Program-made: the position numbers and the translations under genes
From: Spirochaetales bacterium
Lineage (GTDB): Bacteria > Spirochaetota > Spirochaetia > Sphaerochaetales > Sphaerochaetaceae
Reading direction: 5' to 3'
Length of the DNA: 11,678 nucleotides
Assembly (NCBI GenBank): GCA_017614625.1
Contig: JAGABK010000030.1
Span: forward strand, 1-11,678
Part shown: positions 1-6,252 of the stretch, in pieces
Layout: each line of letters opens with the position of its first letter
Numbering within the stretch: the first letter of the stretch is position 1
The notes under the pieces: generated by a model
Told to the model about the DNA's origin: nothing
Databases searched by the model: none
The model's input: the letters and a program-made list of their open reading frames with translations, nothing else

Positions 1-255
1 GCCAGCTACTCGCAGGCCGATTCGGTCGCCCTCCTGGCCCAGTACGGAGTCGTCCCGATGGCAGACGTCTCGACGGTCCTCACCGTCAAAGACATCGACA
101 CCATCACATGCAAGCTCCTTGCGGCCTTCGCGGGAATGAGCACCGATTCGTTCGTGCTTTCATACCTGCCGGAGTTCGGAATCACGGTCGATGCCGATGC
201 ACCCGCAACCAGGGAGATGATTGCATTCACCACTTACCTGCTTGCAGCGGAGTAA
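1..255 (+). CDS. 3' end of an unrecognised protein (partial, 84 residues)
   Basis: Frame 1 is open from the first base to a TAA at 253-255, so this is the C-terminal part of a gene that starts before the window. The internal ATG at 58 is probably not the start, because the same frame continues upstream with ordinary coding sequence (reading ASYSQADSVALLAQYGVV). The fragment is mixed alpha/beta in character and slightly acidic, ends in an amphipathic helix-like stretch (ATREMIAFTTYLLAAE), and has no membrane segment or motif I can name. A solute-binding-protein C-terminal lobe is conceivable but unproven. A strong terminator begins 15 bases after the stop, so this gene ends its transcription unit and is separate from the rest of the window. 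Confidence 0.7.
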   Translation, partial: ASYSQADSVALLAQYGVVPMADVSTVLTVKDIDTITCKLLAAFAGMSTDSFVLSYLPEFGITVDADAPATREMIAFTTYLLAAE

Positions 256-269
256 TCTCCCTACAGCAG

Positions 270-303
270 AAAAAGGCCTGTCGTCCGCGGCAGGCCTTTT
301 TTT
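270..303 (+). terminator. Rho-independent terminator of the first gene
   Basis: A 14-bp stem pairs 270-283 with 288-301 with one G-T wobble and a 4-base TCCG loop. The GC-rich core is GGCCTG/CAGGCC, flanked by an A run on the left and a run of seven T ending at 303. With A and T runs on both sides it could also act on the other strand, but the nearest minus-strand gene already has its own terminator at 466-498. Confidence 0.93.
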
Positions 304-311
304 ACCCGGTT

Positions 312-454
312 TGTGCCATGATTTCGGTTTTTCAGATGATTCATGGCACACTTTCAGGATAATTGTGCCATGATTTCCTGATTTCAGCTGTTTCATGGCA
401 CAAAATGCAGGGACCTGTGCCATGAAATGAAGTTTTCCGCTGATTCATGGCACA
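312..454. repeat. Array of three 39-bp imperfect palindromes at exact 52-bp period
   Basis: The arm TGTGCCATGA occurs at 312-321, 364-373 and 416-425. Its exact reverse complement TCATGGCACA occurs at 341-350, 393-402 and 445-454. Each pair encloses a 19-base loop, and successive units are separated by 13 bases, so the period is exactly 52 bp. The second unit extends to 11 perfect base pairs. The loops are related but not identical: the distal half reads approximately TTTCAGCTGAT in all three. Because arms alternate in orientation, the right arm of one unit can also pair with the left arm of the next across the 13-base spacer. I see no ORF or promoter inside. The array lies between two terminators, in the only gene-free space between the first gene and the minus-strand genes. 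It could be a REP/BIME-like element, a multi-site protein-binding region, or a structured transcript; the sequence does not decide. Confidence 0.9.
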
Positions 455-465
455 CCCACCCAGAC

Positions 466-498
466 AAAAAGAAGGGACCGCCGTTGCGACAGTCCCTT
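466..498 (-). terminator. Rho-independent terminator of the secreted barrel-like protein gene
   Basis: Read on the minus strand, AAGGGAC (498-492) pairs with GTCCCTT (478-472), with a short inner CGC/GCG stem in the 13-base middle section, followed by CTTTTTG (471-465). It lies 35 bases beyond the stop codon of the gene at 533-1138. Confidence 0.85.
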
Positions 499-532
499 GC
501 TCTGATTATTGAATTGATTTTCCGACAGCCGG

Positions 533-1138
533 TCAGATCTCCCACTTGAACGACAGCCTTGCGAACTGGTTGACGATCAGAGGAAGAATCATCAGGAAGT
601 CCCAGTTGTCCTCTTCCTTCGTGGTGTAGTAGAACAATGTGAACTTGGACACTTCTTCAGGAAGCATGGCAGCAAGGGGGAAGGCTCCTGTGAGGTTGAT
701 GGAAAAACCGCTGTTGAACTTGAAATCAAGTCCGAGGGAAACGCCGGCAAGAGCGACGAATGAGAAATGGTCATCGCTCATGAGTGAGATCGCATCTCCC
801 TGAAGACCCAGACGAAGCTGGAAGTGCTCGGTGTCGACGGCTTTGAAATATCCGTTGACCACACCACCGGGCATGAGGAAAAGACCCGTCAGATCGTAAT
901 CTTCCTTCTCTCCCGTCTCTTCATTTATTCCGCCGCGGCTGATGTAGTCGATGGTACCCAGAATACCGTATACCAGAGGAATACCTACCGCACCTTCAAC
1001 TCCGAAATGCTCTCCGTCGAGGTCTCCGATGATCATGGTGTGCAGACGGTTCTGCGCGACACCTAGTGAAAAATCAGCAGCGAAGACCGATGTCGCGGCA
1101 ACGGCTGCGATAAGGATGATTATAATAGCTTTCTTCAT
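533..1138 (-). CDS. Secreted, probably outer-membrane beta-barrel-like protein (hypothetical)
   Basis: This 201-residue protein starts with a clear signal peptide: MKK, a hydrophobic run of about 15 residues, and VFA|ADF as a likely signal peptidase I site after residue 20. No lipobox cysteine is present. The mature part alternates polar and hydrophobic residues with many glycines and aromatics (for example FSFVALAGVSLGLDFKF near residues 125-141) and ends FARLSFKWEI, a pattern of outer-membrane strands. The small size fits an 8-stranded barrel, and similar short proteins are common in spirochaetes, but no family can be named. The start at 1138 is supported by AGGAGA (1152-1147) 8 bases upstream. 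The gene follows the ABC permease genes on the same strand but is separated from them by a strong hairpin, so it may be transcribed by read-through or from an unrecognised promoter. Confidence 0.8.
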   Translation of the reverse strand: MKKAIIIILIAAVAATSVFAADFSLGVAQNRLHTMIIGDLDGEHFGVEGAVGIPLVYGILGTIDYISRGGINEETGEKEDYDLTGLFLMPGGVVNGYFKAVDTEHFQLRLGLQGDAISLMSDDHFSFVALAGVSLGLDFKFNSGFSINLTGAFPLAAMLPEEVSKFTLFYYTTKEEDNWDFLMILPLIVNQFARLSFKWEI

Positions 1139-1151
1139 ATTCGTTTTCTCC

Positions 1152-1190
1152 TATGCAAGAACAAAGCAGGACTTTGTTCTCAACTGCATA
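1152..1190 (-). promoter_or_regulatory. Alternative hairpin that competes with the terminator
   Basis: GAACAAAG (1159-1166) is the exact complement of CTTTGTTC (1172-1179) around a 5-base loop. Outside it TATGCA (1152-1157) pairs with TGCATA (1185-1190) across an uneven internal loop. The sequence 1166-1178 used here is also one arm of the terminator at 1166-1203, so the two folds exclude each other. The outer stem touches the Shine-Dalgarno sequence (1147-1152) of the gene at 533-1138, so the fold could affect both termination and translation. The pairing is seen directly; regulation is inferred. Confidence 0.45.
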
Positions 1191-1203
1191 AACAAAGTCC
1201 TGC
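1166..1203 (-). terminator. Hairpin terminator after the ABC permease genes
   Basis: GCAGGACTTTGTT at 1166-1178 is perfectly complementary to AACAAAGTCCTGC at 1191-1203, giving a 13-bp stem with a 12-base loop. On the minus strand it is followed by TTTGTTCTT, a T-rich tail. The hairpin starts 35 bases after the permease stop codon. No T-run follows on the plus strand, so it acts on the minus strand. Its tail sits only about 14 bases upstream of the ribosome binding site of the next gene, which suggests attenuation as well as termination. Confidence 0.85.
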
Positions 1204-1238
1204 CCGGAAAAGTTACATTTTTGTTTCGACTGTCAGAA

Positions 1239-2081
1239 TCAGCCCTTGACCGCTCCCCTCGTCATACCGGCGATCAGGTAGTCCTCGCCTATGATGAAGA
1301 CTATGATCGGGATAATCAGCGAGAGCATGGCGACGGCCATCATCCTTCCGTAGTTCGGGATGGCGTCGCTTCCGATCATCTGGGCCATTCCGATCTGGAT
1401 GGTGTACATCTGGGGCTTCCTGGAGACCAGCAGCGGCCAGAGGTAGGCGTTGAACTCACCGATGAACAGCATGATGCTGATGGATGAGATCGAAGGCAGT
1501 GAAAGCGGAATGGCGAACTGGAACAGGTATCTGAGCTCCGAGCATCCATCGACCGTTGCGGCCTCCTTCATCTCGTAAGGCAGCGACATGTAGCTCTGGC
1601 GGAACATGAACAGCGACCTTCCTCCCGCGAACGATACCAGGGTGAGTCCCAGGTAGGTGTTCAGGAGTCCCATCCTTCTTATCGTAAGGAAGTTCGTGAT
1701 GGTGACGACCTGTCCGGGGACCATCATGGCTATCAGGACCAGCGTGAACAGCAGGTTCTTGGCCGGGAACTTGAAGAAGGCGAACGCATAGGCCGAAAGC
1801 GACGAGATCACGACCTGCGCCACTATGACTATGGCGCACATGACCAGCGACGTCTTGATGTAGGAGAAGATCGGCAGCGTCTTGAAGACCTTGATGTAGT
1901 TGTTGACCGAGAAGTTGTCGACTATGGTCCTGAAGGTGGGAAGCGCGTACAGCTCCTCGTCGGGAACGAAGCTGAACACCAGGCCTATGAAAATGGGGCT
2001 GACGAACATGAGACCGATGATGATCTTGATCGCCACGCCGATTTTCTCTTTTGTCTTATGTTTGATAACTAGCTTGCTCAT
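1239..2081 (-). CDS. Carbohydrate ABC transporter inner-membrane permease (MalG/UgpE type)
   Basis: This 280-residue integral membrane protein belongs to the binding-protein-dependent permease family (CUT1 second subunit, COG0395-like). It shows six hydrophobic segments, a cytoplasmic EAA loop at about residues 170-196 (E-x-K-E-A-A-T-V-D-G ... IPLSLP) that docks to an ATPase, and the typical MalG-type C-terminus GMTRGAVKG. The frame stays open upstream to 2168, but I chose the ATG at 2081. It overlaps the stop of the preceding permease as ATGA, has AAGGTGGT 9 bases upstream, and gives the usual family length and N-terminus; the extra 29 residues are the overlapping gene read in another frame. 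It forms a heterodimer with the neighbouring permease. The usual partner ATPase is not in the window, so a shared MsmX/UgpC-like ATPase encoded elsewhere is likely. Confidence 0.95.
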   Translation of the reverse strand: MSKLVIKHKTKEKIGVAIKIIIGLMFVSPIFIGLVFSFVPDEELYALPTFRTIVDNFSVNNYIKVFKTLPIFSYIKTSLVMCAIVIVAQVVISSLSAYAFAFFKFPAKNLLFTLVLIAMMVPGQVVTITNFLTIRRMGLLNTYLGLTLVSFAGGRSLFMFRQSYMSLPYEMKEAATVDGCSELRYLFQFAIPLSLPSISSISIMLFIGEFNAYLWPLLVSRKPQMYTIQIGMAQMIGSDAIPNYGRMMAVAMLSLIIPIIVFIIGEDYLIAGMTRGAVKG

Positions 2082-2968
2082 TGATAGAATACCACCTTTT
2101 TCTCGACGACGAACTGGATTCTGGACACCAGGAAGATGACGAGTGAAAGAATCAGTGCGTAAACACATCCGGTTTCATATCTTTCACGGACAAAAGCGTA
2201 GTCGTACAGCTTGACGATCAGGACCGCGAGCTCCGAATCTCCTGTTCCGACCAATATCCTGATCATGGCGAACGACTTGAAGGCCGAAAGGATGTTCAGG
2301 AAGATGACGAAGAAGACCTGCGGCGAAGCAATGGGCAGATATATCTTGAAGAACTTGGTGAACGGAGAGGCCCCGTCGAGGTCCGCGCACTCAAGAAGCT
2401 CCAGCGGAACGTTCCTGAAACCCACCAGCAGGTATATGAAGCTCGATCCGCTGTTTGCCCAGATGACTATGAACACGACAGTGGGGAACAGAGTCTTTCC
2501 CGAGAGCCAGATCTTCGACGACCCGGTTATGGCATTGAAGATTCCGTACTTGCTGAAGACGTACGTCATGATTGCGGCGATCGGCGCCGAGGCAAGTGCG
2601 ATGGGAAGGGCGAACATGGTCTGGTAGACCTTCGATCCCTTGACGTTCTTCGTGCTCATGTAGGCCAGAAGCATGGCGAGGGTGAATGTCCCTATTCCGA
2701 TGCTGCTGGCGTATTTCAGGGTGTTCACTATCGAGCGGTGGAACTCGTCCGAGTTGAGGACCTTCTTCCAGATCCTCAGTCCGACGAACGCGCCCGGTCT
2801 TCCGATGGAGTCCGTTGCATAGAACGTCAGTCTTATGCAGTTGACAAGCGGATAAAAGGTGAAGACAACAAGAAAGACCATTGTCGGAATGAGCAGTATG
2901 TAAGGAAGCGGCGTGAATTGCTTTCTTTTCAGCTGTCTTCCGACTGCAACGGCTTTTTCAGCTTTCAT
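2078..2968 (-). CDS. Carbohydrate ABC transporter inner-membrane permease (MalF/UgpA type)
   Basis: This 296-residue protein is the first permease subunit of a CUT1-type sugar importer (COG1175-like). A basic N-terminus (RQLKRK) precedes a first membrane segment at about residues 21-43, followed by five more. The EAA loop lies at about 190-216 (ELLECADLDGA ... IYLPIASP), with Cys-Ala in place of the usual Glu-Ala-Ala. AGGAGG (2984-2979) sits about 9 bases before the ATG at 2968. The stop overlaps the start of the second permease by four bases (ATGA), which indicates translational coupling. The gene follows the MBL lipoprotein by 46 bp in the same operon. The substrate cannot be read from permease sequence; a sugar, polyol or glycerophospho-type compound is the family range. 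Confidence 0.95.
   Translation of the reverse strand: MKAEKAVAVGRQLKRKQFTPLPYILLIPTMVFLVVFTFYPLVNCIRLTFYATDSIGRPGAFVGLRIWKKVLNSDEFHRSIVNTLKYASSIGIGTFTLAMLLAYMSTKNVKGSKVYQTMFALPIALASAPIAAIMTYVFSKYGIFNAITGSSKIWLSGKTLFPTVVFIVIWANSGSSFIYLLVGFRNVPLELLECADLDGASPFTKFFKIYLPIASPQVFFVIFLNILSAFKSFAMIRILVGTGDSELAVLIVKLYDYAFVRERYETGCVYALILSLVIFLVSRIQFVVEKKVVFYQ
2091..2096 (-). promoter_or_regulatory. Ribosome binding site deciding the start of the second permease
   Basis: On the minus strand GGTGGT lies 9 bases before the ATG at 2081. It supports that start over the longer open frame reaching 2168, which would be buried in the upstream permease gene. Confidence 0.7.
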
Positions 2969-2992
2969 CTGTTTCTGACCTCCTGTAAATGT

Positions 2993-3020
2993 TCAGTATA
3001 TCAGTTTCAGTATATCAGTT
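2993..3020. repeat. 14-bp tandem duplication at a gene boundary
   Basis: TCAGTATATCAGTT occurs twice in direct succession (2993-3006 and 3007-3020). One copy carries the last sense codon and the TGA stop (3017-3015) of the MBL lipoprotein gene. The other lies in the 46-bp gap before the first permease, upstream of its ribosome binding site. It looks like a recent slippage duplication; the second copy adds another TGA but does not alter the protein. Confidence 0.9.
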
Positions 3021-4130
3021 CGACGGGTAGACCTGCCCGGCAAGCAGGTCGAAGTTGTCGAACAGGTTGGTCGTCCTGGTCCTGCCGGTCGTGACCTCGC
3101 AGTTGTATCCGTCAGAGACGACCCTCACGTATCCGTCGATGGCATCGTTGAAGACACGCGCCCCGGCCTTGGAGAACCATCCGTAAATCACGTTCTCCAC
3201 GGGATTGCCGGACGAAGCTACCGCGACCCTGGGCGTGGTGGCGGCGATCCACTCCTTGGAGCTCGATGCGCCGGTTCCGTGGTGGTTGGCCTTGACCAGA
3301 TCCACGTCGAAGGTCCCTTCAGGATACATCTTCACGAGGTTCATCTCCTGCTCGACGTAGATGTCGCCTCCGAACAGGGCCTTGAAATCACCGTATGTGA
3401 TCCTCACCAGGATCGACGCGTTGTTCAGCGTGGCCTCCTGGAGCTGCTGGCCCACCACATCGTAGTTCGGATTGAAGATCTCCAGGACGCAGTCCCCTAT
3501 CGTCAGCTTGTCACCGGCCTTGACCAGCATCGTCTGTATGTTGTTGCGGTTGATCGCCGCATGGAAATTGGCCTTGGCGTTGTCCGACGTGTTGTAGGCG
3601 CCGGTCCAGACGAAGGTGCCGATCTCGAAGTTGTCGAGGATGCAGTCGTAGCCGCTCCAATAAGCCCCGTAGTGGTCGTCATGGAAATGAGAGAGCACGG
3701 CATAGTCGATCTTCTTGACGCCCAGCGCCTCCAGGTTGCCCTTGAGAACCGGTGCGTAGTTGGGCATTCCGGCATCGATCAGCATAATGGTTCCGTCCGG
3801 GAACGCAATCAGACAGCTGTCTCCGAACTTCGTTCCGGCGTTCGTGGAATAGGTCTGCTTCTCCCCGCTCATGAAGTAGAATCTGATTGTTCCCGTCTTC
3901 TGCGCCATCTCGGCGGCGTTCTCACGCCAGGGGACGTTGACCTGGTCTCCGGCATTCTGGAGAGTCGGGTCGAGAACAGTGTATGTATAGATAGGAGCGT
4001 CGCCCCTGACCCCGCTGTAGACCGCGGACGACGGGTCGCTGGTGGGCGAAAGCCCTCTGGTTCCCGCACAGGAGACCAGTGAGAACAGAACGATGAGAGC
4101 ACATGCGGAAACAGACAGTCTTCTTGCCAT
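3015..4130 (-). CDS. Exported metallo-beta-lactamase-fold lipoprotein (ComEC-like hydrolase domain)
   Basis: This 371-residue protein begins with a lipoprotein signal (LVSC, lipidated Cys21), so it should be anchored outside the cytoplasmic membrane. The MBL domain fills about residues 100-310: LIDAG with Asp119, HFHDDH with His148, His150, Asp152 and His153, LNNASILVRITYG at 235-247, LFGGD with Asp256, and NHHGT with His283-His284. The NNAS and HHG blocks match the stand-alone version of the ComEC/Rec2 C-terminal domain, whose members act on nucleic acids or other phosphoesters. All expected metal ligands appear present, so it is probably active; the substrate is unknown. AGGAGG is only 4 bases from the ATG at 4130. 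It is the first gene of an operon continuing into two sugar permeases, the position usually held by the solute-binding lipoprotein. Confidence 0.88.
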   Translation of the reverse strand: MARRLSVSACALIVLFSLVSCAGTRGLSPTSDPSSAVYSGVRGDAPIYTYTVLDPTLQNAGDQVNVPWRENAAEMAQKTGTIRFYFMSGEKQTYSTNAGTKFGDSCLIAFPDGTIMLIDAGMPNYAPVLKGNLEALGVKKIDYAVLSHFHDDHYGAYWSGYDCILDNFEIGTFVWTGAYNTSDNAKANFHAAINRNNIQTMLVKAGDKLTIGDCVLEIFNPNYDVVGQQLQEATLNNASILVRITYGDFKALFGGDIYVEQEMNLVKMYPEGTFDVDLVKANHHGTGASSSKEWIAATTPRVAVASSGNPVENVIYGWFSKAGARVFNDAIDGYVRVVSDGYNCEVTTGRTRTTNLFDNFDLLAGQVYPSN

Positions 4131-4168
4131 GGATCCTCCTTAAGGACCGCTTCACGCGGAATATTGAA

Positions 4169-4197
4169 ATGATAAACCATGGTTTTTACGTTTTCAA
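4169..4197 (-). promoter_or_regulatory. Sigma70-type promoter of the MBL lipoprotein / ABC permease operon
   Basis: Read on the minus strand, TTGAAA (4197-4192) and TATCAT (4174-4169) are separated by exactly 17 bases; each matches the consensus at five of six positions. The -10 box is about 38 bases upstream of the ATG at 4130, leaving a short leader with AGGAGG. Confidence 0.75.
4174..4185. promoter_or_regulatory. Candidate operator: 12-bp perfect palindrome in promoter spacer
   Basis: AAACCATGGTTT at 4174-4185 is a perfect palindrome lying in the -35/-10 spacer and touching the -10 box of the minus-strand promoter. A second perfect palindrome, AATTGCAATT (4196-4205), overlaps the inner edge of the -35 box. 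Placement suggests repressor binding; no regulator gene is in the window, so the binding protein is unknown. Confidence 0.5.
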
Positions 4198-4267
4198 TTG
4201 CAATTTGTCATTTTGAAGGAAAATTTGATAATATTGATTTAATAATAGCAAAAAATGACCAGTTTTT

Positions 4268-4280
4268 GGCAATATTTGCC
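4268..4280. promoter_or_regulatory. Possible operator in the divergent promoter region
   Basis: GGCAATATTTGCC has 5-bp inverted arms (GGCAA/TTGCC) around a 3-bp AT centre. It sits between the two divergent promoters, about 30 bp upstream of the plus-strand -35 box. The AT-rich setting makes chance symmetry fairly likely. Confidence 0.3.
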
Positions 4281-4309
4281 GTGCTTTATTCCATAAAAAC
4301 TCATATTTG

Positions 4310-4338
4310 TTGACATGCGCAGATTCTTGACTTATCGT
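4310..4338 (+). promoter_or_regulatory. Promoter of the beta-helix lipoprotein / PHP phosphatase pair
   Basis: A consensus TTGACA (4310-4315) is followed after 17 bases by TATCGT (4333-4338), which matches TATAAT at four of six positions. This leaves a leader of about 45 bases to the ATG at 4388. A second TTGACT at 4327-4332 could serve another start with a weaker -10 near 4350. AAAGGAG (4374-4380) lies 7 bases before the ATG. Confidence 0.6.
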
Positions 4339-4387
4339 TTTTCTGAAGGCATTACAACATGCTTTATCAAACAAAAGGAGAATCAAT

Positions 4388-5419
4388 ATGAAGAAAACCT
4401 GTCTGGCAATCCTGCTCGTGGCACTGTGCCTCATTCTGGCCTCATGTGCGACGAAAGCAAAAGACTCTGCAATCCATGTAACGACATTCGACGAATTCAC
4501 CGCAGCATTCGCCGCGGCCCAGGCCGACCCGGAGAAGGACACCATCCTTCTTGAGAACGATATCACCTGGGATCTCACCAAATTCAACGCTGAGATCAAC
4601 TTCATGCCCAACGCCACAGGACTGGTCATCGACCTCGGCGGGCACACCATCTCCGAAGTTCCCAAGAACGCTTTCAACCTCACCGGCGACAGCTTCATCC
4701 TCCAGAACGGAACCATCCTCGGAGACGCGCAGAACAGCAGATACAGCGTCAACGTCAACTACGAGGGAACAAACGGCCTGAAGGACCAGGCTCTTGCACA
4801 TGTCCCTGCAGCATACGATGATGCGGATCCCGTCTGGGCAAAGAGAGTAATAGTCCGCAACATCAAGGCAACCGGAATGCTCTGCGGCTACAGCACCATG
4901 GAAGTGGTCGACTGCGAGTTCACCGGCGGCCAGTACAGAGGACTTGTCTTCCAGGGTTCCAGCGGAATTGTACAGAACGTCAAGGCCATCACGCTTGAAG
5001 AAGGCGCATCCGCAGGATTCGTCGCCCACAGCTACGGCACGGTCCTCGTGAAGGGCGAATGTGAGTTCAAGGGCAAGTTCGGCGTCTATTCCGCACAGTG
5101 CTCCACCCTCAGCTTCGATGAGGCCGCCAACGTCAAGATCGGCGCATGGGTGACATACGGAATCTACCTTGAGAAGCAGGGCTTCACCACAATCGGCAAG
5201 GGTGTCACCGTCCAGCCCGCAGAGGGAAGACAGACCTTCTACATGCGCACGGGTTCGACCCTCGTGATCGAGAAGGGTGCCGTCGTGCTCGACGGAACCG
5301 GTGCGGAGGTTGCCGCTCCGATCACAGCCGACAACATCGACTACAAGGACGGTGCAGGTGCATCCGACGATGCATGGAAGGGCGCCGGCGTCAACGCAGT
5401 CTGGACAGACAACCGCTGA
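4388..5419 (+). CDS. Lipoprotein with right-handed parallel beta-helix-like repeats
   Basis: This 343-residue protein has a lipoprotein signal (MKKTCLAILL... LASC, lipidated Cys20). After a short linker it shows repeated short beta-rungs of hydrophobic-polar alternation with Gly/Asn turns over about residues 50-300, such as LVIDLGGHTI, FILQNGTILG, VIVRNIKATG and MEVVDCEFTGG. This is the pattern of pectate-lyase-type parallel beta-helices, proteins that bind or cleave polysaccharide or act as surface adhesins. I cannot identify catalytic residues, so a binding or structural role is as likely as a lyase or hydrolase. AAAGGAG is 7 bases before the start. It diverges from the MBL/ABC operon and precedes the PHP phosphatase by only 18 bases. 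Length and complete start and stop suggest an intact gene. Confidence 0.85.
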   Translation: MKKTCLAILLVALCLILASCATKAKDSAIHVTTFDEFTAAFAAAQADPEKDTILLENDITWDLTKFNAEINFMPNATGLVIDLGGHTISEVPKNAFNLTGDSFILQNGTILGDAQNSRYSVNVNYEGTNGLKDQALAHVPAAYDDADPVWAKRVIVRNIKATGMLCGYSTMEVVDCEFTGGQYRGLVFQGSSGIVQNVKAITLEEGASAGFVAHSYGTVLVKGECEFKGKFGVYSAQCSTLSFDEAANVKIGAWVTYGIYLEKQGFTTIGKGVTVQPAEGRQTFYMRTGSTLVIEKGAVVLDGTGAEVAAPITADNIDYKDGAGASDDAWKGAGVNAVWTDNR

Positions 5420-5437
5420 ACCTGAGCCGGAATCATA

Positions 5438-6250
5438 ATGGCCTCATTCAAGAGTGAGAAGATAAACCTTCACACGCACACCTGCTTCTGTGACCACGCA
5501 ACGGGTACGGTCACCGACTATGTCCGCAGCGCCATGGAAGCAGGCCTTGAAGTCCTCGGCTTCACGGAACACGCACCTGTTGCAGGAGACCCGATCTCCT
5601 GCAACATGTTCGTGCGCGACCTGCCCGCCTACGTGAAGGCGGTCAACGAAGCGAAGAAGGACTTCCCCATACACATTTTCCTGGCGGGAGAATGCGATTT
5701 CGAGCCCATCCTCGCCAACTACTACAGGGACGAGCTTCTGGGAAGGTATGCCTTCGACTACCTCACCTGCTCCGTCCACCTCTACTTCGACCATGACGCA
5801 CGCAGGATGTGCTTCGCCTCGCAGTCGAAGGATTTCACAAGATACCTGCGCGATTACGTGGCTCGCTACTGCTGCGCCCTTGAGTCCGGACTCTTTTTGT
5901 TCGGATGCCACGCCGACCTCTTCAGGGCCTCCTACTTACCATGGAACGAGGATGCGAAGGCGGCCTCCAGGGACATCATCCAGTGCGCCGCAGAAAAAGG
6001 CGTGCCCCTTGAGATAAACGCCCGCGGACTTGAGCGGGACAAGGTGCAGACCCCGGACGGGTTGCGCTACAGATACAGCACGGACGAGTTCTTCGCCATG
6101 GCCGCAGAAAACGGCGTGAAGATCATCCTCAGCAGCGACGCTCACGACCCCGCCAAGGTCAACGACACCGCAAAATGCCGCGAAATGTCCCTGCGGCTCG
6201 GAATCGGGCCCTGCGGCTGCACCATAGAGGACGGCAGAATTAGAATCTGA
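5438..6250 (+). CDS. PHP-domain phosphatase, histidinol-phosphatase-like (HisK/HisJ type)
   Basis: The 270-residue protein has the metal-ligand motifs of the PHP family in order: HTHxxxxDH (His12, His14, Asp19, His20), FTEH (Glu44, His45), GECDFEP (Glu85), SVH (His114), CHAD (His158, Asp160) and SSDAH (Asp234, His236). Length and motif spacing match HisK-type L-histidinol-phosphate phosphatase, a trinuclear-metal phosphomonoesterase in the cytoplasm. No histidine biosynthesis gene is nearby; neighbours are a surface lipoprotein and sugar-type enzymes, so it may dephosphorylate another small metabolite. The ribosome binding site is weak (GCCGG, 5426-5430). With the 18-bp gap from the preceding stop, this suggests translation coupled to the lipoprotein gene. 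No signal peptide is present. The stop lies 2 bp from the stop of the converging gene. Confidence 0.88.
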   Translation: MASFKSEKINLHTHTCFCDHATGTVTDYVRSAMEAGLEVLGFTEHAPVAGDPISCNMFVRDLPAYVKAVNEAKKDFPIHIFLAGECDFEPILANYYRDELLGRYAFDYLTCSVHLYFDHDARRMCFASQSKDFTRYLRDYVARYCCALESGLFLFGCHADLFRASYLPWNEDAKAASRDIIQCAAEKGVPLEINARGLERDKVQTPDGLRYRYSTDEFFAMAAENGVKIILSSDAHDPAKVNDTAKCREMSLRLGIGPCGCTIEDGRIRI

Positions 6251-6252
6251 TT

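Noticed and set aside
58..255. A short complete gene starting at ATG 58
   Set aside because: The frame is open back to base 1 with normal coding character and no ribosome binding site precedes 58, so it is the tail of a larger gene.
341..410. Sigma54 promoter from the TGGCAC in the palindrome arms
   Set aside because: No matching TTGC element follows at the required distance: after the second unit, GG to GC is 8 bases rather than 10, and no gene follows on that strand.
312..454. CRISPR array
   Set aside because: Only three units, the spacers are 13 bases and the loop sequences are related to each other rather than unique, and no cas gene is present.
2082..2168. Longer N-terminus for the second permease starting at 2168
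   Set aside because: The extra 29 residues overlap the upstream permease coding sequence and do not resemble a permease N-terminus; the ATG at 2081 has an ATGA overlap and a ribosome binding site.
4186..4758. 190-codon minus-strand open frame over the divergent promoter region and lipoprotein gene start
   Set aside because: It is antisense to the lipoprotein signal peptide and beta-helix region, crosses the AT-rich promoter region, and has no recognisable motif.
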